Source: S144-45 sp015494035
GTDB taxonomy: Bacteria; Pseudomonadota; Gammaproteobacteria; Xanthomonadales; Marinicellaceae
Direction: 5' to 3'
Length of the DNA stretch: 10,192 nucleotides
Assembly: GCA_027057345.1 (NCBI GenBank)
Contig: JALUIX010000079.1
Span: forward strand, 1-10,192
This document shows positions 1 to 6,013 of the stretch, piece by piece. Within the stretch, counting starts at the first letter, position 1, and each line of letters begins with the position of its first letter. A program made the position numbers and the translations under genes. The notes under the pieces are model-generated. The model had not been told where the DNA came from. It saw only the letters and a list, made by a program, of their open reading frames with translations, and searched no databases.

Positions 1-45
1 CAGGATGGCCAATATCTGACTGTCGCTAAATCGTGATCTTTTCAT
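1..45 (-). CDS. IS3-family transposase OrfA, N-terminus (runs off left edge)
   Basis: The minus strand from the ATG at 45-43 reads MKRSRFSDSQILAIL and is open to the window edge. This is the typical opening of IS3-family OrfA, the helix-turn-helix subunit that is joined to the DDE subunit OrfB by programmed frameshifting to make transposase. An AGAGG Shine-Dalgarno sequence lies about 7 nt upstream of this ATG (minus strand), which supports the start. Only 15 residues are visible, so the IS3 family is assigned from this characteristic N-terminus and the subgroup cannot be given. The gene points away from the window, so the sequence just to its right must be a terminal end of the insertion sequence. 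Confidence 0.8.
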   Translation of the reverse strand, partial: MKRSRFSDSQILAIL

Positions 46-118
46 GGGAGAACCTCTGTCTTTAGTTTACAAAAATTCTCTACTTCTGACCCCGCTTATT
101 TTTCGGGGGGATTACCAC
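1..118 (-). mobile_element. Terminal end of an IS3-family insertion sequence
   Basis: The OrfA start at 45 is followed by about 70 non-coding bases, as expected between an IS3-family orfA and its terminal inverted repeat. The stretch contains a small hairpin, CCCCG (90-94) pairing with CGGGG (104-108). IS3-family ends usually begin 5'-TG, and TG occurs on the minus strand at 117-116 and 119-118, so the outer boundary is probably there but is not fixed. The other end and the target duplication lie outside the window. Immediately beyond, coding sequence resumes on the plus strand without a start codon of its own, which indicates insertion into a gene. Confidence 0.65.
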
Positions 119-745
119 ATCATTGGAATTCTTGGGCGTGAAGTTTCCAAGACTAACATTGATTCGACGGTAGCTAAGCAGGCAATCAAGGCGATCCAGG
201 CGCTTGAGCCAGCAGAACAGTACGGAGCTATCAGTACGTTGCTCAGTGAGAACAATCTTGAGGTTCTCGCGCCTGTCTTCGTCACTGTGATGCGCGCAAT
301 TCGTGGGGTATATGAAAACCTTCCTGAGTGCGGCCAAAATTTCGTAGATAGGAAGCTTATCGCTCTTTATGAGTCACATTCTCACCTCCTAAGTGTCGAT
401 CTGAACATGAGCTTCTTCCTTCAGGCGTTAGCCCAGAAGCAAAGTGCCCGAAAGGAAGAGATCCTCATAGAAATCTACGAAAAGAAGACTAACCCTCTAA
501 TTAAACGATTGATTCTTATCGCTATGTCTAACTGGAACTGCCATTACTGGCTCACCGATCTGAAACGGAAATATGCCGGTCTTTCCGAGTGGGAGAAGCG
601 TTACTTCATCGGATCTTCGTACGTGCTGGGTGATGAGGGGAAGCATTGGAGGAGTCATATCAAATCGACCTGGAGTCCAATGGATAAACTAACTAGGGAC
701 TGGTTCGCTGACCGGATGCAGAGAGACCGATGGCTACCTCTGTGA
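44..745 (+). CDS. C-terminal remnant of a reverse-transcriptase-like defence protein, 5'-truncated by IS3
   Basis: The open frame is 233 codons, but roughly the first 24 (to about nt 116) are read from the IS end, so the ATG at 44 is accidental. It also lacks a Shine-Dalgarno sequence. The native part is helix-rich and soluble, with no signal peptide or membrane segment. Near its C-terminus it reads SNW...YWLTDLKRKY, WEKRYF and LGDEGKHWR (residues about 161-202). I recall this signature from the C-terminal region of bacterial RNA-directed DNA polymerases of the defence/Abi type. No RT catalytic YxDD motif is present, because that domain would lie upstream and has been cut off. The stop overlaps the next gene by 16 bp, so the two were translationally coupled. 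The family assignment comes from memory of the motif and is moderate; a generic helical-repeat protein is the alternative. Confidence 0.5.
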   Translation: MGEPLSLVYKNSLLLTPLIFRGDYHIIGILGREVSKTNIDSTVAKQAIKAIQALEPAEQYGAISTLLSENNLEVLAPVFVTVMRAIRGVYENLPECGQNFVDRKLIALYESHSHLLSVDLNMSFFLQALAQKQSARKEEILIEIYEKKTNPLIKRLILIAMSNWNCHYWLTDLKRKYAGLSEWEKRYFIGSSYVLGDEGKHWRSHIKSTWSPMDKLTRDWFADRMQRDRWLPL

Positions 746-1506
746 TTTCTGAAAAGGCAGTTGCATCGGCATTCAATGGCTTTTGGGCTGACACCCTCCC
801 ATTGCTCACAGCCTCATTTGTCAGGGTATTCAACGAAGCGCATTGTGAAAAGCTTGCAGATTTACCTTCGAGCAAATTTGTTCGTATTCCAATCGCACGA
901 GAGGTCAAGCTGCATGATTTAGTTGCTGAGTTCGCGTTTTGCGCTGCGGAGGTTGCCCACACAACTGGGCAGCCTTTGGCAGCTATCTCCGCAGATAGCT
1001 CGGTCATTTCGGAAATCTATGCCAAGGCGATCCTATTCTTGAAGCATTATGACTCCGCTGAGGGCGTCATGCTCCTTAATGCAGTTGAGGTAGGGGAGGC
1101 GTTTCGGCTTGCCAGCCAATGTCAGTACTTTTTTGACTATCTTCAGCTACATCGTACCGATATCGAATTTCGTCCAAAGATACGAGGATCTGGATTTCTT
1201 GGCCGTTGTACTGCTGATCTTTGTGTTAGCAATACCTTGTACGAAGTTAAGTCAATCAGCCGAAACTTGGGGGGGGGGGGGAGAGATATCAAGCAGCTAC
1301 TTATCTACTTGGCGCTTCGATGGGCGGAGGACAAACCTCAATGGGAATACGCTGGTTTTTTTAATCCTAGAAGGGCATTACACTACCGATTTTCGGTTGA
1401 ACATCTCATTTACCGAACCTCTGGAGGTAAAACGAAGGAGGAAGTGTTTGACCAAATGCTGAGATTTTTAGACGTCCGTGGCGTTGAACTGGACACACCC
1501 TTTTGA
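730..1506 (+). CDS. PD-(D/E)XK nuclease-like protein coupled to the RT remnant
   Basis: The product is a 258-residue soluble protein. The N-terminal half (about 1-140) is probably helical and unrecognised. The C-terminal half carries a restriction-endonuclease-like core: a glycine-containing strand (PKIRGSGF, 149-156), ADL with Asp163, then LYEVK with Glu172 and Lys174, followed by a helix starting DIKQLLIYLAL (186-196). This spacing (D, about 9 residues, ExK, then a Q-containing helix) matches the PD-(D/E)XK fold of DNA-cleaving enzymes. A conserved-looking NPRR follows at 212-215. The start at 730 lies inside the preceding gene, with a weak GAGAG upstream, which suggests coupled translation. 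Residues 181-184 are GGGG, encoded by a 13-G run, and this insertion looks one or two residues longer than expected before the Asp of the helix. A role in phage defence is inferred from the RT-like neighbour and the fold. Confidence 0.55.
   Translation: MATSVISEKAVASAFNGFWADTLPLLTASFVRVFNEAHCEKLADLPSSKFVRIPIAREVKLHDLVAEFAFCAAEVAHTTGQPLAAISADSSVISEIYAKAILFLKHYDSAEGVMLLNAVEVGEAFRLASQCQYFFDYLQLHRTDIEFRPKIRGSGFLGRCTADLCVSNTLYEVKSISRNLGGGGRDIKQLLIYLALRWAEDKPQWEYAGFFNPRRALHYRFSVEHLIYRTSGGKTKEEVFDQMLRFLDVRGVELDTPF
1269..1281 (+). repeat. 13-G homopolymer inside the nuclease gene
   Basis: Thirteen consecutive G residues encode Leu-Gly-Gly-Gly-Gly (from TTG onwards) directly after the catalytic ExK motif. 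At 13 G the frame is open. Loss or gain of one or two bases would shift it; one alternative frame is open to about 1462, so such variants would end in an unrelated tail. Tracts of this length are prone to slippage in replication and to length errors in sequencing. Confidence 0.9.
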
Positions 1507-1598
1507 GAAGGAACCAAATTAAACACGAAACATAACATAACTCAGGCGCAACATGCAGGAACATCGCAGCTTGTTAGGTAATAGGTTCCAACAGTGCC

Positions 1599-1854
1599 TT
1601 AAACCAGCTCCAGCACCTGGCTGATCTGGTCCACGCCGATGGTTTTCATGTTCAGGGATTTGGCCCACGGGCCCAGGTTGGCTTTGGGCACGATGGCCTG
1701 TTTGAAACCGTGCTGGGCGGCTTCCTTGAGGCGGTCTTCGCCGTTGAGTACCGGGCGGATTTCGCCGGTCAGACCCACTTCGCCAAACACAATGGTGTCT
1801 CGCGGCAGGGGGCGGTTGCGGAAACTGGACAGAATGGCCTGGCGCTTGTGATCC
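1599..1854 (-). pseudogene. radA: radA 3'-end fragment, diverged duplicate with internal deletion
   Basis: 1599-1839 aligns without gaps to the 3' end of the intact radA (2702-2942), with about six mismatches by eye. One of these is non-synonymous (RPVLNGED instead of RPVPNGED). After ATGGCC the alignment jumps to 3066, so 123 bp (41 codons) are missing in frame between two ATGGCC copies (2937-2942 and 3060-3065 in intact radA). The fragment reads DHKRQA joined to ILSSFRNRPLPRD. Homology ends near 1854. There is no proper start, and an in-frame stop lies just upstream. Weaker similarity extends about 25 bp past the stop codon on the outer side (1574-1598 against about 2676-2701). It is a non-functional relic of a second, slightly divergent radA allele. 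Confidence 0.9.
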
Positions 1855-1914
1855 TGCCAACACCAAATATCCGGTTTTCAACGATTTTTATTTGGCTGAC
1901 CAGGCCGCTTCAGG

Positions 1915-2010
1915 TCACTTAAGTGTCTATCAACCCATTGGATCGGAATCCGCTCAACAGCTAAACCATTAGCGTTTAAACGGTCCCTAATGCTCAATGC
2001 TCACTTAAGT
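1915..2010. repeat. Pair of TCACTTAAGT direct repeats and a small inverted repeat
   Basis: TCACTTAAGT occurs at 1915-1924 and again at 2001-2010; the second copy overlaps the antitoxin stop codon. Between them is an inverted repeat CATTAG (1967-1972) / CTAATG (1987-1992) enclosing the palindrome CGTTTAAACG (1973-1982). The hairpin could end transcription of the toxin-antitoxin operon, but it has no T-run. No gene is visible from 1855 to 2004. The function is unknown, and the repeat could be chance in this AT-richer stretch. Confidence 0.45.
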
Positions 2011-2277
2011 TCGGTACCTGTCAATATCTTCAGAAAGCCATACTTTAATCAGAGATTGATAAGGCATATCTCTCTTATTAGCCTCGATCTTGATGCGTTC
2101 CAATAATGCTTCCGGGAGCCGAAGGGATATGGTTTTGGTTGATGGCTTCAAATTTGGAAGCAAAACCGGCAGAGCTTGTTTCCAGTCCACGTAATCACTG
2201 GAATCTTGGCTTTCCCAGAAGGCGCGTTCTTCAGCTTCGGTTTTGAATTTAGGTGGTGCTTTTTTTGGCTTGCTCAT
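2005..2277 (-). CDS. brnA: BrnA-like CopG-type antitoxin
   Basis: The start at 2277 (MSKPKKAPP) gives 90 residues. It is preferred over an upstream in-frame start because GAGAGA lies just before it and the family normally begins this way. An acidic and aromatic N-terminal part, FKTEAEERAFWES...DYVDW (11-32), is the segment that usually contacts the toxin in this group. It is followed by a ribbon-helix-helix DNA-binding domain: strand KTISLRL (48-54), helix PEALLERIKIEANKRD, then PYQSLIKVWL (72-81). It neutralises the BrnT toxin encoded just upstream and, as known for BrnA, represses its own operon. The gene begins inside the brnT 3' end (29-bp overlap), the usual toxin-first order. The sequence fits the CopG-antitoxin Pfam group (PF12441-like) better than classical Brucella BrnA, so the symbol is functional rather than strict. 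Confidence 0.8.
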   Translation of the reverse strand: MSKPKKAPPKFKTEAEERAFWESQDSSDYVDWKQALPVLLPNLKPSTKTISLRLPEALLERIKIEANKRDMPYQSLIKVWLSEDIDRYRT

Positions 2278-2566
2278 AATAGAGTCTCTCTTTACGATGC
2301 ATATCACGGGCTGAGATGACACGAATCAAGGTTCCAAACGCACGCAGAGTAAAGGTAATGTGAAGCAATCGATTTTCGTCGGTTGTGCCAAGCGCATGGT
2401 AACGGACCTCGTTTTGACTGCTATGCTTCAGATCGGGCAGCACCAGTAAAGGTTCATTAAAAAATACGCGCTCGGCTTCGGCTTGGCTCACGTCGTGTTT
2501 GTCAGCATTTTTGCGGGCATTCCCTGCATCCCATTCAAAGCCGGTAACTCGTGCCCAGTCGATCAT
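2249..2566 (-). CDS. brnT: BrnT family ribonuclease toxin
   Basis: A BrnT-type toxin of the RelE-like fold, which inhibits translation by cleaving RNA. From the ATG at 2566 it has 105 residues, the usual size. The frame is open further upstream, to 2659, but that extension reads through a MITE remnant and the promoter, so the internal ATG is chosen. Family hallmarks are FEWDAGNARKNADKHDVS (10-27), where a Trp-Asp pair is followed by the N..KH.VS helix; RYHALGTT (55-62); and the C-terminal core strand IRVISARDMHRKER (81-94), corresponding to the IRiISAR..A...Er consensus. It is the first gene of a two-gene operon with the antitoxin, overlapping by 29 bp. Such pairs stabilise mobile DNA or act under stress; here the pair sits between two radA 3' ends on an island-like insert. 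Confidence 0.88.
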   Translation of the reverse strand: MIDWARVTGFEWDAGNARKNADKHDVSQAEAERVFFNEPLLVLPDLKHSSQNEVRYHALGTTDENRLLHITFTLRAFGTLIRVISARDMHRKERLYYEQAKKSTT

Positions 2567-2602
2567 GCAGTGTATATTATCAGCATATACAAGATTGGGC
2601 AA
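2567..2602 (-). promoter_or_regulatory. brnTA promoter with overlapping palindromic operator
   Basis: On the minus strand TTGCCC (2602-2597) and TAATAT (2579-2574) are separated by 17 bp, a plausible sigma-70 pair with four of six matches each. The -10 box ends 7 nt before the brnT ATG, so the transcript would start at or next to the start codon and be leaderless or nearly so; no Shine-Dalgarno sequence is visible. A perfect inverted repeat, GTATAT (2572-2577) and ATATAC (2585-2590), overlaps the -10 box. It is the expected kind and place of operator for the ribbon-helix-helix antitoxin. Confidence 0.5.
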
Positions 2603-2611
2603 GAACGCCAA

Positions 2612-2677
2612 GGAAGCTCTGATTGAATCAGGATATTTCAGGTATGTTAGCGAGTTCACGATTCGATCAGAGATGCC
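2612..2677. mobile_element. 66-bp internally deleted copy of the MITE-like element
   Basis: The left end GGAAGCTCTGATTGAATC and the right-hand segment GCGAGTTCACGATTCGATC (2650-2668) match the ends of the 158-bp element at 6066-6223. The centre with its palindrome is missing. The right terminal repeat is degraded (GATGCC instead of GCTTCC), and no target duplication is recognisable. It lies between the brnT promoter and the 3' end of radA, and its paired ends may form a weak terminator for radA. Confidence 0.75.
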
Positions 2678-2701
2678 TTATGTAACAGGCTCCAACAGAG
2701 C

Positions 2702-4075
2702 TTAAACCAGCTCCAGTACCTGGCTGATCTGGTCCACGCCGATGGTTTTCATGTTCAGGGATTTGGCCCACGGGCCCAGGTTGGCTTTGGGCACGATGGC
2801 CTGTTTGAAGCCGTGCTGGGCGGCTTCCTTGAGGCGGTCTTCGCCGTTGGGTACCGGGCGGATTTCGCCGGTCAGACCCACTTCGCCAAACACAATGGTG
2901 TCGCGCGGCAGGGGTCGGTTGCGGAAGCTGGACAGAATGGCCAGAATAACGGCCAGATCCGCCGCGGTTTCGGTGATTTTAATGCCACCCACCACATTGA
3001 GAAAAATATCGTGGTCGTGGATGGGCACCTGGCACATGCGGTGCAACACCGCCAGCAACATGGCCAGGCGATTGTGATCCAGGCCCACGGTCAGGCGGCG
3101 CGGGTTGCCCAGCGGGCTTTGGTCAGCCAGTGCCTGTACTTCCACCAGCAAGGGGCGCGTGCCTTCGCGCGTAACCATCACCACGCTGCCGGGTTTGTCC
3201 GGGCGATGTTCGGTAAGAAAAATGGCGGACGGGTTACCCACTTCCTTGACGCCCTTTTCGGTCATGGCAAACACGCCGATTTCGTTAATGGCGCCAAAGC
3301 GGTTTTTGAGCGCGCGCAGCACCCGGTAACGGCTGTTGCCGTCGCTTTCAAAATACAGCACCGTGTCCACCATGTGTTCCAGCACGCGCGGGCCGGCGAT
3401 GCCGCCTTCCTTGGTGACATGGCCCACCAGCACCACGGAAACGCCATGTTGTTTGGCAAAACGCACCAGTTGCGCGGCGCATTCGCGCACCTGTGACACG
3501 GAGCCGGGAATGGAGGTCAGGTTTTCGGTGTACAGGGTTTGTATGGAGTCCACCACAATCAGATCGGGTTTGGCCGCCAGGGCCGCGCCCATGATGTTTT
3601 CCACGCCGGTTTCGCTCAGGCAGTCGAGCCCGGAAGCGTCCAGCCCCAGGCGTTCGGCGCGCAAGGCAATTTGCGCCAGGGATTCCTCACCAGTGACGTA
3701 AAGCGGTTTGAGGTCACCTTCAAGGCTGGCCATGACCTGCAACAGCAAGGTGGACTTGCCGATGCCCGGATCGCCGCCAATGAGCACCACCGAGCCTTCC
3801 ACCAGGCCGCCACCCAGCACGCGGTCCAGTTCCTTCATGCCGGTGCTTTCGCGGCGGTAATTCTCGCTCTTGACCGAACCCAGCTTGCTGATGTTGCGAT
3901 CGGACACCTCACCGGCGTAGCCGCTGAAGCGGGCTGAGGATTTGCCCGCGGCGGGGCGCGACACGGCAATTTCTTCCAGGCAGTTCCACTGCCCGCAGGC
4001 ACCACACTGCCCGGCCCATTTGGTGAAGGTGGCATCACACAGGGTGCAGCGGTAGGCTTTTTTGTCCTTGGCCAT
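2702..4075 (-). CDS. radA: DNA repair protein RadA (Sms)
   Basis: RadA is a RecA-like ATPase and DnaB-type helicase that promotes branch migration in recombinational repair and natural transformation. From the ATG at 4075 it has 457 residues, the standard length; further upstream the frame runs into the GNAT gene. The domains are a four-cysteine zinc finger (Cys10, 13, 24, 27), Walker A GGDPGIGKST (100-109), Walker B LIVVDSIQT (172-180), the RadA-specific KNRFG motif (257-261), and a C-terminal Lon-protease-like domain with GEVGLTGEIRPVPNGEDR. It is last in the thiI-GNAT-radA operon, 2 bp after the GNAT stop. The gene appears intact, and its last 241 bp are duplicated at 1599-1839. No strong terminator follows; accessory DNA begins right after its stop. 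Confidence 0.97.
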   Translation of the reverse strand: MAKDKKAYRCTLCDATFTKWAGQCGACGQWNCLEEIAVSRPAAGKSSARFSGYAGEVSDRNISKLGSVKSENYRRESTGMKELDRVLGGGLVEGSVVLIGGDPGIGKSTLLLQVMASLEGDLKPLYVTGEESLAQIALRAERLGLDASGLDCLSETGVENIMGAALAAKPDLIVVDSIQTLYTENLTSIPGSVSQVRECAAQLVRFAKQHGVSVVLVGHVTKEGGIAGPRVLEHMVDTVLYFESDGNSRYRVLRALKNRFGAINEIGVFAMTEKGVKEVGNPSAIFLTEHRPDKPGSVVMVTREGTRPLLVEVQALADQSPLGNPRRLTVGLDHNRLAMLLAVLHRMCQVPIHDHDIFLNVVGGIKITETAADLAVILAILSSFRNRPLPRDTIVFGEVGLTGEIRPVPNGEDRLKEAAQHGFKQAIVPKANLGPWAKSLNMKTIGVDQISQVLELV

Positions 4076-4077
4076 GC

Positions 4078-4563
4078 TCAGAGCGCCCGTTGCATGAAGA
4101 CGTGACATTTGTGGTGGCCGGAATCCCCAATGCGCTGGTCGATATAGGTAAAACCGTGTTTCCGGTACAACTTTTGCGCCGCCTGCATTTCCGGAATGGT
4201 TTCCAGGTACAGGCTGTGATAGCCGGCTTCGCGCGCTTTCTCCAGGCACAGGGTGATCAGCTCATCGGCCAGGCCCTGGCCCCGCAACTCGGGCATGAAG
4301 TACATTTTCCGCAGTTCGGCAATGCCTGGGTCATCGCAGTTGTCCACCGGCGCGAACCCCGCGCCACCGAGCACCTGGCCGTCCTTTTCCACCACCCAGT
4401 AGGCGCGACCGGGTTGGTCGTAGGCTTCAAACATGCGGCGGGTTTCCGGGTCGGCAATGGCATAGCCTTCGCCGGTTTTGCCAAATTCCAGCAACACCGT
4501 TTCGATGACCCTGAACATGGCCGGGTTGTCCTGTGGCTGAATGGGGCGGATGATGATGCTCAT
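4078..4563 (-). CDS. GNAT family N-acetyltransferase
   Basis: A 161-residue single-domain GNAT protein that would transfer an acetyl group from acetyl-CoA to an amine; the substrate is unknown. It opens with MSIIIRPIQPQD, the usual first strand. Motif A is LRKMYFMPELRGQGLADELI (84-103), in which RGQGLA (94-99) forms the acetyl-CoA pyrophosphate loop. Motif B, LYLETIPEMQAAQKLYRKHGF (118-138), is the typical C-terminal helix before the last strands. Its ATG overlaps the thiI stop as ATGA, so translation is coupled, and radA follows 2 bp later. The domain is complete and has no signal peptide, so it is cytosolic. The grouping with thiI and radA does not reveal its target. Confidence 0.92.
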   Translation of the reverse strand: MSIIIRPIQPQDNPAMFRVIETVLLEFGKTGEGYAIADPETRRMFEAYDQPGRAYWVVEKDGQVLGGAGFAPVDNCDDPGIAELRKMYFMPELRGQGLADELITLCLEKAREAGYHSLYLETIPEMQAAQKLYRKHGFTYIDQRIGDSGHHKCHVFMQRAL

Positions 4564-5855
4564 GCGTCGCCAGGCTCACTTGAAGCGGTTGTTTCAACGG
4601 CCTGGGCGCGTGGCTTTTCGGCCTGACGCTGGCCAAAAAGGTAGGTGATCTGCTGCCGTTCGTCCAGGGTTTGCTGAATCAGCTCGTCGTAGTCGGGGAA
4701 AAACCGTTCTTCCACCGCTTGCAGGCGGTCGTGATAGGTGCGGGTTTTGGGGTTGTTGCTGATCAACGCGCAGCAGTCCTTGTAGGGTTCCTTGCACACC
4801 TCGAACAAGTCCAGTTTTTGCGATAGGGCAATAATCTCGTCCTTGTCGTAGGTCAATAATGGCCGCAGGATGGGGTATTCGATGGACTTGGTCATGGAAA
4901 CGATGTTTTCCAGCGTTTGTGAGGCCACCTGCCCCAGGTTATCGCCAGTCACCAGCGCCTGCGCGTGCAGTTCGTCGGCCACCCGGCTGGCTACCTTGGC
5001 CATGAAGCGGCGAAACAGCATCAGGTCGTAGTCCAGCCCCTTGTCCATCAGGGCCAGGTCAAAATGGGTGTAAGGCACCATAATCAGGCGCACCTTGCCG
5101 GCGATTTCGCTCAAGCGTCTGGCAATGCGGCTGACCTTGTAAGATTCCAGGTCATTGGCGCGCACGTGATTGGCGGTGAAGTGGATCAGGTCAATATTGC
5201 AACCGCGCTTGGCCATCAGCCAGGCCGCCACGGGCGAATCAAAGCCGCCGGACAGCAGGGTCAGTACGCGACCGGTGGAAGACACCGGCAGGCCACCGGC
5301 TCCCTTAATGCGGTTGGTAAAAACCGCCATACCGCGTGAGGAGATTTCCACGTAAAAAAACTGGTCGGCGTGCTTAAGATTGACCTTCTTCCACGGCGTG
5401 TTTTTTAGCAATACGGTTGCCAGGCGCTGTTCCAGTGCCTTGGAGCCGATGGCGAAACGCTTGTCGGCACGTTTGACCCGCACGGCAAAACTGGCCCCGT
5501 CCCGGTAGCTTTCCTGGCCGAGCTTCTCAATCAGCTGATCGAGAAAGTCCAGCTCTGGCTGGGGCGAAAAGATGTCGTATTCTTTGGCCGAAAACCAGTG
5601 CACATGAGTCAGCCAGGCAATGCCGGGAATCTCGGCAATGGCTTGCAGCACCTGCTCGATGTCGTCGCTGTGCTGGGCGGGAACCTCCACAAACATGCGG
5701 TCGTGAATGGCCACCACGTCCCAGCCATTGTCAGGCCCGTAGCCCATGGCCTGTAATTTACGGCGCACGTTCTGACGCAGTTTTTTGACAAACTCGCGGC
5801 GATTCTGGCCCTTCAGGGTCAACTCGCCAAAATGAATGATAATCCGGTGACGCAT
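4560..5855 (-). CDS. thiI: tRNA 4-thiouridine(8) synthetase ThiI, form without rhodanese domain
   Basis: ThiI activates U8 of tRNA by adenylation for sulfur insertion, giving 4-thiouridine, a near-UV sensor; it may also feed sulfur to thiazole synthesis. The 431 residues begin MRHRIIIHFGELTLKGQNRR, the classic ferredoxin-like start. A THUMP RNA-binding domain follows (about 60-180), then the PP-loop ATPase with SGGFDSP (202-208), TGDNLGQVASQTLENI (303-318) and the RPLLTYDKDEII segment. Cys361-Cys362 in EPYKDCC lie where sulfur-handling cysteines are expected. The approximately 100-residue C-terminal rhodanese domain of E. coli-type ThiI (482 residues) is absent, and a charged, low-complexity tail of about 25 residues ends the protein. 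It is the first gene of the operon; GAAG about 7 nt upstream is a weak ribosome binding site. Confidence 0.95.
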   Translation of the reverse strand: MRHRIIIHFGELTLKGQNRREFVKKLRQNVRRKLQAMGYGPDNGWDVVAIHDRMFVEVPAQHSDDIEQVLQAIAEIPGIAWLTHVHWFSAKEYDIFSPQPELDFLDQLIEKLGQESYRDGASFAVRVKRADKRFAIGSKALEQRLATVLLKNTPWKKVNLKHADQFFYVEISSRGMAVFTNRIKGAGGLPVSSTGRVLTLLSGGFDSPVAAWLMAKRGCNIDLIHFTANHVRANDLESYKVSRIARRLSEIAGKVRLIMVPYTHFDLALMDKGLDYDLMLFRRFMAKVASRVADELHAQALVTGDNLGQVASQTLENIVSMTKSIEYPILRPLLTYDKDEIIALSQKLDLFEVCKEPYKDCCALISNNPKTRTYHDRLQAVEERFFPDYDELIQQTLDERQQITYLFGQRQAEKPRAQAVETTASSEPGDA

Positions 5856-5887
5856 GAGGTCTTCTGCAGGTAATGAAACAGTCCGTT

Positions 5888-5915
5888 ATTGTAGGGCAGC
5901 CGCTGGCGGATTAAA
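5888..5915 (-). promoter_or_regulatory. Candidate thiI operon promoter
   Basis: On the minus strand TACAAT (5893-5888) is a good -10 box (five of six). TTTAAT (5915-5910), 16 bp upstream, is a weak -35. This would give a leader of about 25-30 nt before the thiI ATG. The placement is sensible for the first gene of the operon, but the assignment rests mainly on the -10 box. Confidence 0.35.
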
Positions 5916-6013
5916 ACCAAAAGGACCGCTGATGGCGCCGCCGTGACCGAATCGCGCGGGTGGTCTTCAAGAAAAACAATAAGCGGACAAACTTTGACCG
6001 ACCAATGCAAAAC

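Noticed and set aside
1571..1598. GTTAGGT resembling an integron attC core
   Set aside because: No matching inverse core (RYYYAAC form) or attC stem is present nearby, and no integrase is visible.
1519..1881. Minus-strand open frame of 120 codons over the radA relic
   Set aside because: It is in a different frame from radA and Pro/Arg-rich; the sequence is explained by the radA fragment.
2567..2659. Longer N-terminus for BrnT
   Set aside because: The extension is translated from a MITE remnant and the promoter region; BrnT proteins start close to the FEWD motif.
2813..3496. Plus-strand open frame of 227 codons opposite radA
   Set aside because: It is a His/Gln/Ala-rich shadow of radA, which is intact and fully conserved on the other strand.
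4076..4249. Longer N-terminus for RadA
   Set aside because: The extension lies within the GNAT gene and is unlike RadA, whose family start MAKxKxxYxCxxC is found at 4075.
5856..6013. Possible small gene or sigma-54 site upstream of thiI
   Set aside because: No convincing ribosome site with an open frame and no TGGCAC/TTGC pair is visible; only the candidate thiI promoter is supported.
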